From NCBI GenBank assembly GCA_947450115.1, contig CANFUE010000012.1, positions 1 through 64,000 on the forward strand: a stretch of DNA of 64,000 bases. The letters are read 5' to 3'. This DNA comes from Acidimicrobiaceae bacterium (GTDB lineage Bacteria > Actinomycetota > Acidimicrobiia > Acidimicrobiales > Ilumatobacteraceae). The position numbers were made by a program, and so were the translations under genes. Numbering within the stretch: the first letter of the stretch is position 1; each line of letters begins with the position of its first letter. The notes beneath the pieces were generated by a model, which saw only the letters and a program-made list of their open reading frames with translations, searched no databases and was not told the origin of the DNA. Shown piece by piece: positions 24,977 through 33,777 of this stretch.

Positions 24977-26245
24977 ACGAGTGACAACCTCTTCTCGGCA
25001 TCTGCTGCAGAGCAACTGCAGCGACAAGCTCCTCTCGCTGCACGCCTGCGGCCGCGGTCTCTCGATGAGGTTGTTGGTCAAGAGCACCTTGTTGGCGTAG
25101 GCAAACCGCTGCGTGTACTGATTGAAAGCGATCAGCTATCGTCGGTCATTTTGTGGGGGCCACCAGGAATCGGCAAAACATCACTCGCTGAAGTGATGGC
25201 ATCACAATCAAGTTCACACTTCGTACGATTGTCGGCTGTCTCAGCTGGTGTCAAAGATATTCGTGAAACCATTACTCAGGCTCAACAGCTACTGGGTGAA
25301 AAGCAGCGTCGCACGATGGTGTTTATCGACGAGATCCATCGGTTCAGCACTTCTCAACAAGACGCTTTGCTCCCCGCAGTGGAAAGTGGATTAATAGTTC
25401 TCGTTGGGGCCACAACAGAAAATCCCTTTTTTGAGGTAAATGCTCCTTTGCGGAGTCGTTCTACATTGTTCCATCTCGAGCCATTATCGGCATCAGATTT
25501 AGCTGTTTTGGTAGAGCGTGGTTGTGCTGCAGAAAATGCGCACCTAGAAGACATTGCTCAAAAACACCTTTTAGATAGGGCCCAAGGCGATGGTCGCCAA
25601 ATTCTGACATCGTTAGAGGTTGCATGTGCTTTGGCACGTAGCGGTGAAAAAAATACAACAGGCAAGCTAGTCGTGGTTTCTTTAGGCAATGTGGAAGATG
25701 CTCTCAGCACAAGCGCGCTACGTTACGGCCGAGATGACCACTACGACGTCATCTCGGCGTTCATCAAGAGCATTCGCGGTTCCGCAGTCGATGCGGCAAT
25801 TCATTGGTTGGCGCGGATGTTGGTTGCAGGTGAAGACCCCAAGTTCATCGCGCGGCGACTCATGATTTTGGCAAGTGAAGATATTGGAATGGCAGACCCT
25901 ACTTCGCTACTCGTTGCCACAGCATGTGCTCAGGCAGTGGAGCATGTCGGCATGCCAGAGGCACAACTTAATCTTGCTCAAGCAACCATTCATTTAGCGG
26001 CTGCTCCGAAAAGCAATACAACGTCACTCGCAATTTGGAATGCGATGAGTGATGTCCGCAGTGGGGGAATTGGTGAGGTGCCACTCTTTCTTCGCGACGG
26101 TCATTATCAGGGTGCTGAAACCTTGGGTCACGGTGCAGGGTATGTTTCACCACACGTTGCGACTTCGAACAACCCCGCGGCACTAGCGAACGATTACTTG
26201 CCCGAGGCTTTACAGGGTCGCCACTACTACGATGAGACCTTATGA
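24977..26245 (+). CDS. rarA: Replication-associated recombination ATPase RarA/MgsA (non-canonical start, probably ACG)
   Basis: AAA+ protein acting at stalled replication forks. Walker A GPPGIGKT, Walker B FIDEIHRF and GATTENPFFEVN are clear. Conserved sequence continues upstream of Walker A: PLAARLRPRSLDEVVGQEHLVG. The frame is closed by TAA at 24962, and no ATG, GTG or TTG occurs before the TTG at 25151, which lies right at Walker A. An ACG at 24977 gives (M)SDNLFSASAAEQ, matching the MSDxLF N-terminus I recall for actinobacterial RarA, and AGGA (24968-24971) is 5 bases upstream. CTG 25016 is an alternative. At 422 residues the length is normal. A sequencing error or mutation of ATG to ACG cannot be excluded. 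Confidence 0.85.
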   Translation, partial: TSDNLFSASAAEQLQRQAPLAARLRPRSLDEVVGQEHLVGVGKPLRVLIESDQLSSVILWGPPGIGKTSLAEVMASQSSSHFVRLSAVSAGVKDIRETITQAQQLLGEKQRRTMVFIDEIHRFSTSQQDALLPAVESGLIVLVGATTENPFFEVNAPLRSRSTLFHLEPLSASDLAVLVERGCAAENAHLEDIAQKHLLDRAQGDGRQILTSLEVACALARSGEKNTTGKLVVVSLGNVEDALSTSALRYGRDDHYDVISAFIKSIRGSAVDAAIHWLARMLVAGEDPKFIARRLMILASEDIGMADPTSLLVATACAQAVEHVGMPEAQLNLAQATIHLAAAPKSNTTSLAIWNAMSDVRSGGIGEVPLFLRDGHYQGAETLGHGAGYVSPHVATSNNPAALANDYLPEALQGRHYYDETL

Positions 26246-26676
26246 CGGGTCGCGATATTGCAGTCACAGTGGGCTTGGTGATGTGCTTTTTTGCTTTCGC
26301 TGCATTAAGCATCGTGTTGCTTCAAGTGCTGTCGGCACTGCGTGAGTTGCGCGGAGATCTCGATCTTTTTGAATCACGTGTATTGCCACTCATGGCAGAC
26401 CTGCGAGACGCCACAGATGAAACGCGCGAAGTTGTCGAAGATGCTCGTGAAGATCTAGAGCGTTTCGACAGGGTATTGGGTTCAGCAGAAGTGGTGAGTA
26501 CCGCTTTGGCCGATACCTCCCGAATTGCACGAACAGTCATCACCTCTCCGCTCATTAAGACCGTTGCTGTGGTACGCGGGGTGTCACGTGGCTTGCGGAA
26601 ATTCTCTGCATCAACCGCAACCCCAAATCAAGCGCCTCAGCGCAAAACGCGGCGGCGTCGAAAATCTGGCAGATAG
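26242..26676 (+). CDS. DUF948-like membrane protein with coiled coil
   Basis: The 144-residue product has one N-terminal hydrophobic helix (about 7-30) followed by a long charged helix (about 33-80, RELRGDLDLFESRVLPL onward) likely to form a coiled coil, and a strongly basic tail (KTRRRRKSGR). This matches the DUF948-type gene found upstream of alaS in Streptomyces and relatives. Function is unknown. It overlaps rarA by ATGA. Its stop forms part of the -10-like TAGGGT ahead of the next gene. Confidence 0.75.
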   Translation: MTGRDIAVTVGLVMCFFAFAALSIVLLQVLSALRELRGDLDLFESRVLPLMADLRDATDETREVVEDAREDLERFDRVLGSAEVVSTALADTSRIARTVITSPLIKTVAVVRGVSRGLRKFSASTATPNQAPQRKTRRRRKSGR

Positions 26677-26679
26677 GGT
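26674..26679 (+). promoter_or_regulatory. Possible -10 (TAGGGT) of leaderless DUF6167 gene
   Basis: TAGGGT begins on the upstream TAG stop and ends 6 bases before the ATG at 26686. It fits TANNNT-N6-start but the hexamer is a poor match to TATAAT. Confidence 0.25.
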
Positions 26680-26685
26680 GCGGGT

Positions 26686-26922
26686 ATGCGTCGTTTGGTC
26701 TGGTTCTTTGCAGGTTTCGTTGTGGCCCTCATTGGTGGAGGCTACGCAAAAAGGCGCGTGGTCTCTGCGGCACAAGATCTCGCACCAACACGAGTAGCGC
26801 AGCGAACCAAGGTGCGCGTAGGAGAAGTATCCCGAAGCGTTCGGTCTCGGTTCTCCGACGCAGTTCACGAAGGACAAAGTGCAATGCGTGAGCGTGAATC
26901 AGAACTCCAACCGAAGCCATAA
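26686..26922 (+). CDS. Small membrane protein, DUF6167-like
   Basis: The 78-residue product has one N-terminal hydrophobic segment (about 4-20, LVWFFAGFVVALIGGGY), an Arg/Lys-rich stretch, and a helical charged C-terminus. Size, topology and position between the DUF948-like gene and alaS match DUF6167 proteins of actinobacteria. No function is established. The conserved pairing with the DUF948-like protein suggests that the two act together at the membrane (inference). Confidence 0.65.
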   Translation: MRRLVWFFAGFVVALIGGGYAKRRVVSAAQDLAPTRVAQRTKVRVGEVSRSVRSRFSDAVHEGQSAMRERESELQPKP

Positions 26923-26926
26923 CGGC

Positions 26927-26932
26927 TAAGAT
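26927..26932 (+). promoter_or_regulatory. Predicted -10 (TAAGAT) upstream of alaS
   Basis: TAAGAT ends 8 bases before the alaS ATG at 26941, predicting a leader of about 0-2 bases. No Shine-Dalgarno is present and the -35 is weak. Confidence 0.4.
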
Positions 26933-26940
26933 TTGCGGTA

Positions 26941-29586
26941 ATGAGCACTCCCTCGAATCCGTTAAGTTCGCCAAGCCGTCCGCATTCAGCCAACGAAGTG
27001 CGCAGCGCTTTTCGTGATTTCTTCATCGCTAAGGGACATTCCCAAGTTGAATCTGCAAGCCTCATTCCTCACGACCCCACTGTGTTGTTCACCGTTGCCG
27101 GAATGGTGCCGTTCAAACCCTTTTTTGTAGGTGACGAAGTGCCGCCATACAAGCGAGCTGTCAGTGTTCAAAAGTGTGCTCGCGCTGGCGGAAAACACAA
27201 TGACCTCGACGATGTTGGGCGCACCAAGCGGCACCTTGTCTTTTTCGAAATGCTTGGAAACTTCAGTTTTGGCGACTACTTCAAAGAGAGCGCCATTCCA
27301 TGGTCTTGGGAACTCGTCACTGAAGTATTTGGTTTCGATGCCGAGCGGCTCTGGATCACGGTGCATGAGAGCGACGATGAGGCAGAAGCCATTTGGCACG
27401 AGCAAGTAGGTGTTCCGATGTCGCGTATTCAGCGACTCGGCGATAAAGACAACTTCTGGCAAATGGGCGACACAGGCCCATGTGGTCCGTGTTCGGAAAT
27501 CCATATCGACCGCGGCCCGGCTTTTGGCCCAGATGGTGGGCCGCTCAATGATCCACATGGTGACAGGTTCTTGGAATTTTGGAATCTCGTCTTCATGCAG
27601 TACAACCAAGCTCCAGACGGCTCGCGTACTCCTTTGCCCAAACCTTCCATCGATACCGGAGCTGGTCTCGAGCGCATTGTTGCGCTCATGCAAAAAACAG
27701 ACTCAGTATGGGAAACCGATTTGCTGATGCCACTCGTCGACCAGGCACAGTCTCTTACAGGTAAGAAGTATCTCTCGGGCAACTACGACGATAAGTCGAG
27801 CTTTAGTTTGCGCGTACTCGCAGAACACGCGCGTTCGTCAACGATGCTTGTGAACGATGGGGTATTCCCTTCGAACGAGAACCGTGGTTATGTGCTGCGG
27901 CGCATCATTCGGCGTGCGGTACGTCATGCATACATTTTGGGAACGGAAAAGTTGGTGATGCCATCGTTGGTCAACACCGCAATCGATGTCATGGGTTCGG
28001 CCTATCCAGACGTGTTAAAGAACCGTGATTTCATCGTTGACGTACTCACTCGCGAAGAAGAGAAGTTCCGTCAAACTTTGAAAACTGGTACCCATATTCT
28101 CGATGAGGCGCTCGACAAGAGCGGCAAGAATCTTGGTGGGTCAACAGCATTTCTATTACACGACACCTATGGATTCCCACTCGAACTCACACAAGAAATT
28201 GCTAGTGAGCGGGAAATCGAGGTCGATCTCGAAGGCTTCCGTGTGGAGATGGACCAACAGCGTGATCGTGCTAAACAGGCGCGCAAGGGCGGCAAAGTTG
28301 ACGATTCACAAATAGCGACGTACCGCACCATCATGGAAACTCATGGTGTCACCACATTTGTCGGCTACGAGAGTGTCGAGTCCTCCTCGACCATCGTTGG
28401 CCTCAATGAGTCTGTTGCTCATGACGGTTGCTTTGAGGTGTTTCTCGACGTCAGTCCTTTCTACGCAGAGAGCGGTGGTCAGGTAGGCGACAGCGGAATC
28501 ATTGCTAATGCAGAGTGCGAATTGGAAGTTCTCGATACAACCTTTGCCTTGCCCAATCTCAGAATGCACCTCTGCCGAGTAGCGAGAGGCATTCCCAAAG
28601 TAAATTCACAAGTTGTAGCCACCATTAACGATGCGCGACGCACGGAAATTCGTCGTCACCATACGGCGACCCATATGTTGCATTGGGCGTTGCGCGAAGT
28701 ATTAGGTGAACATGTAAAGCAAGCCGGTTCCCTCGTAGAGCCCGATCGTCTGCGGTTTGACTTTAGTCATTACGCAGCAGTCTCACCTGAAGAACTTCGC
28801 GAAATTGAACGTATTGCCAACCTGCAAGTGCTGAAAAACTGCGCTGTGTCGGTGTACGAAACAACAAAAGATGAAGCCACGAAGGCTGGTGCCATTGCTT
28901 TTTTTGGTGACAAGTATGGCGATCTTGTGCGAGTTCTTGACGCAGGCGATTCAGTGGAGTTGTGTGGTGGTACCCACGTAGGTGCTACGGGCGATATCGG
29001 TGCAATCAAAATACTTTCAGAGAGTTCTATTGGCTCAAACCTACGGCGTATCGAAGCGGTCGCCGGAACCCACTCGCTCGCGTTCCATCAACAGCAAAAT
29101 GCCACGCTTTCGCATGCGGCAGAGTTGCTTGGGGCAACACCCGACACCGTGAATGCCTTCATTGAACGCAAGATCGACGACATTCGCACATTGCAAGACG
29201 AAAACCGCCTCTTGCGTTCTCGCCTTGCTGCAACTCAGGCTGGCGAAATTGCATCAACCGCTGTGAATGGTGGAGTAGTGCAACAAATTGATGGGTTATC
29301 TCCAGGAGATCTGCGTGAGTTAGCTATTGCGATTCGCAATGTCAGTGGAATACGTGCAGTGGTGCTCGCGGGCATCACCGACACGGGCGGTGTTTCCATT
29401 GTCGCTGCAACGACGCCAGGTGTTTCTGTTTCAGCAGGCAGTCTCATCGCAGCCGCAGCAAAAGCGGTCGGTGGTGGCGGAGGCGGCAAAGGCGACATTG
29501 CCACTGCAGGCGGGAAAAATGCAGCAGGTCTGCCGGAAGCAATTTCTTTAGCAGAAGCCTCCGTCCAAGAAGCACTAGGTGCCTAG
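26941..29586 (+). CDS. alaS: Alanyl-tRNA synthetase
   Basis: Class II synthetase, 881 residues. It contains the catalytic core (about 1-250), a tRNA-recognition region, an editing domain with HHTATHML (about residue 570) and CGGTH (about 674) as zinc ligands, and a C-Ala domain ending in a glycine-rich GGGGGGKGDIATAGG segment. All are standard. The ATG at 26941 fits the N-terminus and the -10 element upstream. The order alaS-ruvX-mltG-aroE-aroC is an actinobacterial hallmark. Confidence 0.97.
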   Translation: MSTPSNPLSSPSRPHSANEVRSAFRDFFIAKGHSQVESASLIPHDPTVLFTVAGMVPFKPFFVGDEVPPYKRAVSVQKCARAGGKHNDLDDVGRTKRHLVFFEMLGNFSFGDYFKESAIPWSWELVTEVFGFDAERLWITVHESDDEAEAIWHEQVGVPMSRIQRLGDKDNFWQMGDTGPCGPCSEIHIDRGPAFGPDGGPLNDPHGDRFLEFWNLVFMQYNQAPDGSRTPLPKPSIDTGAGLERIVALMQKTDSVWETDLLMPLVDQAQSLTGKKYLSGNYDDKSSFSLRVLAEHARSSTMLVNDGVFPSNENRGYVLRRIIRRAVRHAYILGTEKLVMPSLVNTAIDVMGSAYPDVLKNRDFIVDVLTREEEKFRQTLKTGTHILDEALDKSGKNLGGSTAFLLHDTYGFPLELTQEIASEREIEVDLEGFRVEMDQQRDRAKQARKGGKVDDSQIATYRTIMETHGVTTFVGYESVESSSTIVGLNESVAHDGCFEVFLDVSPFYAESGGQVGDSGIIANAECELEVLDTTFALPNLRMHLCRVARGIPKVNSQVVATINDARRTEIRRHHTATHMLHWALREVLGEHVKQAGSLVEPDRLRFDFSHYAAVSPEELREIERIANLQVLKNCAVSVYETTKDEATKAGAIAFFGDKYGDLVRVLDAGDSVELCGGTHVGATGDIGAIKILSESSIGSNLRRIEAVAGTHSLAFHQQQNATLSHAAELLGATPDTVNAFIERKIDDIRTLQDENRLLRSRLAATQAGEIASTAVNGGVVQQIDGLSPGDLRELAIAIRNVSGIRAVVLAGITDTGGVSIVAATTPGVSVSAGSLIAAAAKAVGGGGGGKGDIATAGGKNAAGLPEAISLAEASVQEALGA

Positions 29587-29588
29587 TT

Positions 29589-30020
29589 GTGACAAGACCT
29601 TTGCGCGTACTTGGTATCGACTTAGGTTTAAAACGTATAGGCATAGCGGTGAGCGACCGCAGCGGAACTATTGCATCTCCGCTGTTGGTTCTGCAGCGTT
29701 CTGGTAGCACGAAAAAAGACCACGACAACATTCGCCTCTTGGTAGAAGAAGAAGAATGTGAAGCAGTTGTTGTGGGCTTGCCACTGTCCATGAATGGTTC
29801 CGTAGGGAAAGCTGCTAGCGCTGCCCTCGCCGAGACAAAGCAATTGGCTACGGTGGTCAATGTGCCAGTAAGTACTTATGACGAGCGTCTCACAACGGTC
29901 AGTGCAGACCGCGCGATGATTGAAGCGAAGATGAATGCTCAAGCACGGCGTCGTGTGGTCGACAAGGTTGCGGCTGCTGTGATGTTGCAATCATGGCTCG
30001 ATCGCCAGGCGAACCTCTAA
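29589..30020 (+). CDS. ruvX: Pre-16S rRNA nuclease RuvX/YqgF
   Basis: RNase H-fold nuclease of 143 residues, needed for 16S rRNA 5' processing in E. coli and also linked to Holliday junctions. GIDLGLKRIGIAVSD carries the first catalytic aspartate, VVGLPLSMNGS the middle block, and YDERLTTVSAD the last. GTG 29589 is 2 bases after alaS. mltG follows with no gap. Confidence 0.94.
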   Translation: MTRPLRVLGIDLGLKRIGIAVSDRSGTIASPLLVLQRSGSTKKDHDNIRLLVEEEECEAVVVGLPLSMNGSVGKAASAALAETKQLATVVNVPVSTYDERLTTVSADRAMIEAKMNAQARRRVVDKVAAAVMLQSWLDRQANL

Positions 30021-31175
30021 ATGTCGAATAACTGGAATGAAGACCCGTGGGACGTCGTCGACGTAGTGCCTGATCCAGACCTCGTGTCTCATGGGCAAAC
30101 GCGGGGGCCATCGCGATCACTTGTACTCATTGTGGTCAGTGCTTTTCTCGCCCTAGTGCTTATTGCAGGCGGCGGGTCGCTGTGGTATCTGCGGCAAGTG
30201 AATCCGGTTGGCGACCCAGCAACTGCAGTGAACTTCACCGTGGCAATCAATGACACATTGAACAACGTCAGCAGCAGGCTCGAGAAACAAAAAATAATTA
30301 CCAGTGCCCGCGTGTTTCGGTGGTACGTGGGTCGCAAGGGTGGCATTACTTTTTATCCGGGCTATTTCTTGCTCAAACCCCACGACCACATGGGCAATAT
30401 CATGGCCGCACTCAATACGCCTCCAGAACAGACATTTACCAACGTCACATTCCCAGAAGGTTTTACGCTGCAACAAATGGCATCACGTCTTGCCGAGAAA
30501 GTTCCTCGTCTCGATGCTGCAAACTTCTTACAGCAATCAAAGAGTGGGGTAGTCACTTCTACCTTCGCTCCCAGTGGGTCAACCAACCTTGAGGGTTTAT
30601 TATTCCCCGATACTTATCAAGTATCGGGCGACGACACGGCAACTCGCGTACTGCAGAGGATGGCTGGCTTGATGGAGCGGGTCGGGCGACAAGAAGGGAT
30701 CTCACAGTCGGAAGCGAAGCTCGGTTTAAGCCCCTATGAGGTGCTTATTGTCGCCTCAATGATTGAACGGGAAGCAAAAATTGATGCCGATCGGCCAAAA
30801 ATCGCACGCGTGATCTACAACCGATTGAGGCGCAAGATGCTGCTTCAAATAGATGCAACCTTGCTGTACAACCAAGATGCCACGAAGACCATGAGCGAAT
30901 TGCAAAAAATGGATTTTCCTTACAACACGTATTTGTATAAAGGCTTGCCGCCTACGCCTATTGCGCAGCCGGGTCGAGCCTCAATACGTGCTGCATTGAA
31001 CCCATCTCCCAATCCTTCAGCCGGAGACCCGCTCTGTGTTGGTTTAAAGACGAACGAAAAGTGTGAGTATCTGTACTACGTCATTGCAGATAAAGATGGT
31101 GGCCATGTTTTCGCTGCAACCCTTGCGCAACATGAGGCAAATATTGCCAAAGCAAAATTGGCAGGTGTGATGTGA
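30021..31175 (+). CDS. mltG: Endolytic murein transglycosylase MltG
   Basis: Membrane-anchored lytic transglycosylase that cuts nascent glycan strands. A cytoplasmic N-terminus of about 32 residues precedes one TM helix (about 34-56), then a LysM-like segment (LLFPDTYQVSG lies later) and the YceG catalytic domain with SMIEREAK (catalytic Glu near residue 246). The block QIDATLLYN, then TYLYKGLPPTPI is typical. At 384 residues the length is normal. It overlaps aroE by GTGA. Confidence 0.94.
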   Translation: MSNNWNEDPWDVVDVVPDPDLVSHGQTRGPSRSLVLIVVSAFLALVLIAGGGSLWYLRQVNPVGDPATAVNFTVAINDTLNNVSSRLEKQKIITSARVFRWYVGRKGGITFYPGYFLLKPHDHMGNIMAALNTPPEQTFTNVTFPEGFTLQQMASRLAEKVPRLDAANFLQQSKSGVVTSTFAPSGSTNLEGLLFPDTYQVSGDDTATRVLQRMAGLMERVGRQEGISQSEAKLGLSPYEVLIVASMIEREAKIDADRPKIARVIYNRLRRKMLLQIDATLLYNQDATKTMSELQKMDFPYNTYLYKGLPPTPIAQPGRASIRAALNPSPNPSAGDPLCVGLKTNEKCEYLYYVIADKDGGHVFAATLAQHEANIAKAKLAGVM

Positions 31176-32038
31176 ATCGTGGAGATAGCGCTCTCGACCT
31201 CCATCATTCAGCGCGCGTAGCTTGCGTGCTTGGTCAGCCGGTTGCTCACAGTTTGTCTCCAGCAATCCATAACGACTGTTTCGAGAGCATTTCCTTGAAT
31301 GCACGCTATTTCTCTTGTGATGTTTCGCCGAAAAATTTGGAGAGTGTGGTGAGAGGCTTGCAGTCGCAGCACTTTCTTGGCGCTTCAGTCACCATGCCGC
31401 ACAAAGAAGCTGTTCTTTCGCTGTGTGATTCTGTTTCACCTCGAGCTCTTGCGCTGTCGTCTGTCAATACGCTGATTCCTCAAATTGACGGCAGATTGTT
31501 CGGTGACTCCACCGATGGCGCAGGCTGTGTCGATGCACTCGTTCATCATGGAGTACTGCTTCAAGGGAAGTCGGTACTCGTCGTCGGAGCTGGTGCTACC
31601 GCACGGGCGTGTGTGGAAGCACTTTCACAAACCGAGGTGGAGCGTATTGGCGTGATGAATCGGTCGTTGGAACGAGCAGAGCAAGCAATACAACTTGCTG
31701 GCGAGAAGGGCTATCTTGCGCAACTCACCAGCGTCCCCGATGCTGATGTCATTATTCACACGACGCCCATCGGCATGAAACAAGGAACCCCTGGGGGTGA
31801 ATCTCCGCTCCCACTCCATGTACTGCGGTCGCATCATGTTGTTCTTGATGCTGTTTATCAGCCGCTAGAAACACAATTGTTGATTGATGCACAAAGCATC
31901 GGGGCGCAGGTCATCGATGGCCTATGGATGCTGATTTACCAAGCAAAGGCACAACAATTGCTGTGGACAGGGACCAATCCCGACCCAATACGCATGCGAT
32001 TTGCTGCAGAGCGCGAACTCGCTAGGCGGGGCAGATAA
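31172..32038 (+). CDS. aroE: Shikimate dehydrogenase
   Basis: NADPH-dependent reduction of 3-dehydroshikimate, step four of aromatic amino acid synthesis. The substrate site [16 protein letters not shown] with the catalytic lysine, the NADP loop [13 protein letters not shown] with NRS, and the final LLWTG motif near the C-terminus are visible in 288 residues. GTG 31172 overlaps mltG. It leads the aroE-C-K-B-Q series, although aroC may also have its own promoter. Confidence 0.93.
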   Translation: MNRGDSALDLHHSARVACVLGQPVAHSLSPAIHNDCFESISLNARYFSCDVSPKNLESVVRGLQSQHFLGASVTMPHKEAVLSLCDSVSPRALALSSVNTLIPQIDGRLFGDSTDGAGCVDALVHHGVLLQGKSVLVVGAGATARACVEALSQTEVERIGVMNRSLERAEQAIQLAGEKGYLAQLTSVPDADVIIHTTPIGMKQGTPGGESPLPLHVLRSHHVVLDAVYQPLETQLLIDAQSIGAQVIDGLWMLIYQAKAQQLLWTGTNPDPIRMRFAAERELARRGR

Positions 32039-32041
32039 CCT
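32036..32041 (+). promoter_or_regulatory. Possible -10 (TAACCT) upstream of aroC
   Basis: TAACCT begins on the aroE TAA stop and ends 8 bases before the aroC ATG at 32050, similar to the alaS and pheS layouts. The hexamer equals that ahead of hisS. Confidence 0.3.
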
Positions 32042-32049
32042 CTCAAGCG

Positions 32050-33210
32050 ATGTTGCGCTATCTCACTGCCGGTGAATCTCATGGTCAAGCCCTCGTAGTT
32101 ATTGTGGAAGGGCTTCCTGCAGGGTTGTCCGTCACCATGGAAGACATTCAAGAAGAGATGGGTCGCCGGCGTCTAGGTTTTGGCCGTGGGCCGCGTCAGC
32201 GCTTTGAAGTCGATGAGATTTTGCTTCTCGGGGGCATTCGCCACGGACGCACCCTTGGTTCTCCTGTTGCCATTCAGATTCAAAATACAGAATGGTTTCG
32301 CAGCGACAAGTGGCATGAAGAGATGTCTCCCGCACCCGGACAAACAAAAGATCCGCTCACACAGCCTCGTCCCGGTCATGCCGACCTTGCGGGAATGCAA
32401 AAGTACGGTTTTACAGATGCTCGCGATGTTCTAGAGCGAGCAAGCGCACGGGAAACGGCAGCTCGCGTCGCTGCCGGAGCTCTTGCAAAACTCCTCTTGC
32501 GTTCCATAGGCGTTGACGTGTTATCCCACGTTATCCAGATGGGCGACGTGCGTGCCCCGTCGCAAGTACGACCCACAATGGCCGACCTTGCAGTAATCGA
32601 TGAAAGTCCTGTTCGTTGTTTCGATACATCTGTTGAAGCACGTATGGTGACGGCCATTGAAGATGCTGCTCGTGAGGGCGACAGTCTGGGTGGGGTAGTT
32701 GAAGTGCTTGCCTATGGCGTACCTGTGGGCCTCGGAAGTCATGTTCATTGGGATCGCAAGATCGATTCCATGTTGGCGCAAGCCGTCATGAGCATTCAGG
32801 CAGTTAAAGGTGTTGAAATCGGCGATGGTTTTGAAGTTGCTGGGCGTAGAGGCAGTCAAGCCCACGATGCAATCGAGTGGGATGCAGCAAATGGCGTTTA
32901 CCACCGACTCTCGGCATTGGCCGGAGGTACCGAAGGTGGAATGACAACTGGAGAAATGGTTGTGGTGCGCGCAGCAATGAAGCCATTGGCCACGTTGAAC
33001 AGGCCAACACTACAAACCGTCGACACTGTCACGAAGGAAAACACGGTGAGTTTTAAAGAGCGCACCGATGTCACCGCAGTGCCTGCCATGGGAGTCGTTG
33101 CTGAAACCATGGTTGCTTTAGTTCTTGCAGCTGAAGCACAACGAAAATTCGGTGGTGACTCCGTTGCGGAATTCCAAAGGAATCATCGGACTTTTATTGA
33201 GTCGTTGTGA
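32050..33210 (+). CDS. aroC: Chorismate synthase
   Basis: Makes chorismate from EPSP using reduced FMN. The N-terminal [34 protein letters not shown], and the three signature regions (GESHGQAL, the [15 protein letters not shown] block and the late [15 protein letters not shown] block) are intact. The 386 residues match the actinobacterial length. aroK overlaps by GTGA. aroA, the gene for the step before, is not in the window. Confidence 0.96.
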   Translation: MLRYLTAGESHGQALVVIVEGLPAGLSVTMEDIQEEMGRRRLGFGRGPRQRFEVDEILLLGGIRHGRTLGSPVAIQIQNTEWFRSDKWHEEMSPAPGQTKDPLTQPRPGHADLAGMQKYGFTDARDVLERASARETAARVAAGALAKLLLRSIGVDVLSHVIQMGDVRAPSQVRPTMADLAVIDESPVRCFDTSVEARMVTAIEDAAREGDSLGGVVEVLAYGVPVGLGSHVHWDRKIDSMLAQAVMSIQAVKGVEIGDGFEVAGRRGSQAHDAIEWDAANGVYHRLSALAGGTEGGMTTGEMVVVRAAMKPLATLNRPTLQTVDTVTKENTVSFKERTDVTAVPAMGVVAETMVALVLAAEAQRKFGGDSVAEFQRNHRTFIESL

Positions 33211-33770
33211 ACGGTGCGCCTCTTCCGGTGCATCATGTTGTTCTCATTGGATTAATGGGCACTGGTAAAAGCACCGTAGGGCGTGTGTTGGCGAAAGAAT
33301 TAGATCGAGACTTTGTCGACACCGATGCTGCCATCGAGCGAGATGCACAAAAAGACATTGCTCGTATTTTTGCCGAAGAGGGTGAATCCCACTTCCGTCT
33401 CCAGGAAATTGCAAAGTTGACTGAACTTCTGAGTGAAGAACGCCCACTCGTCATCTCGACTGGTGGAGGAATTCTGGAATCTGAGCTATGCCGAAAGCTT
33501 CTTGCAGAGAAAAAGAGTGAAGGCACTTTGGTGGTGTGGTTACAGGCTTCGCTTGGCATCATGCTTGAACGCACAGCTCGCTCCCAGCAGAGGCCGTTAT
33601 TGGCACAAGCTAAAGATAGAAACGCACGGGAAGATGTCTTGAAGTCGCTTGTGACTCGCAGGACTCCTTGGTATCGCGAGGCCGCAGATATGGAAATTTC
33701 CACCGACACAATGTCGATTCAACGTATTGTGAGAACCGTGATATCGACAATCAATGGTTCAGCGTTGTGA
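33207..33770 (+). CDS. aroK: Shikimate kinase
   Basis: Phosphorylates shikimate with ATP. Walker [13 protein letters not shown], the DTD aspartate block ([11 protein letters not shown]), ISTGGGILE near the shikimate site and a QRPLLAQ lid with the arginine are present in 187 residues. GTG 33207 overlaps aroC by 4 bases. aroB starts 7 bases after the stop, which is the usual aroC-K-B order. Confidence 0.95.
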   Translation: MNGAPLPVHHVVLIGLMGTGKSTVGRVLAKELDRDFVDTDAAIERDAQKDIARIFAEEGESHFRLQEIAKLTELLSEERPLVISTGGGILESELCRKLLAEKKSEGTLVVWLQASLGIMLERTARSQQRPLLAQAKDRNAREDVLKSLVTRRTPWYREAADMEISTDTMSIQRIVRTVISTINGSAL

Positions 33771-33777
33771 GCACCGT

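Noticed and set aside
24981-25100. GTG 24981 as the rarA start with a later frameshift
   Set aside because: That frame is closed by TAG at 25098 and encodes no RarA-like sequence, while the correct frame is already conserved from 24980 onward.
25151-26245. rarA starting at TTG 25151
   Set aside because: It would begin at the Walker A motif and drop about 58 conserved upstream codons.
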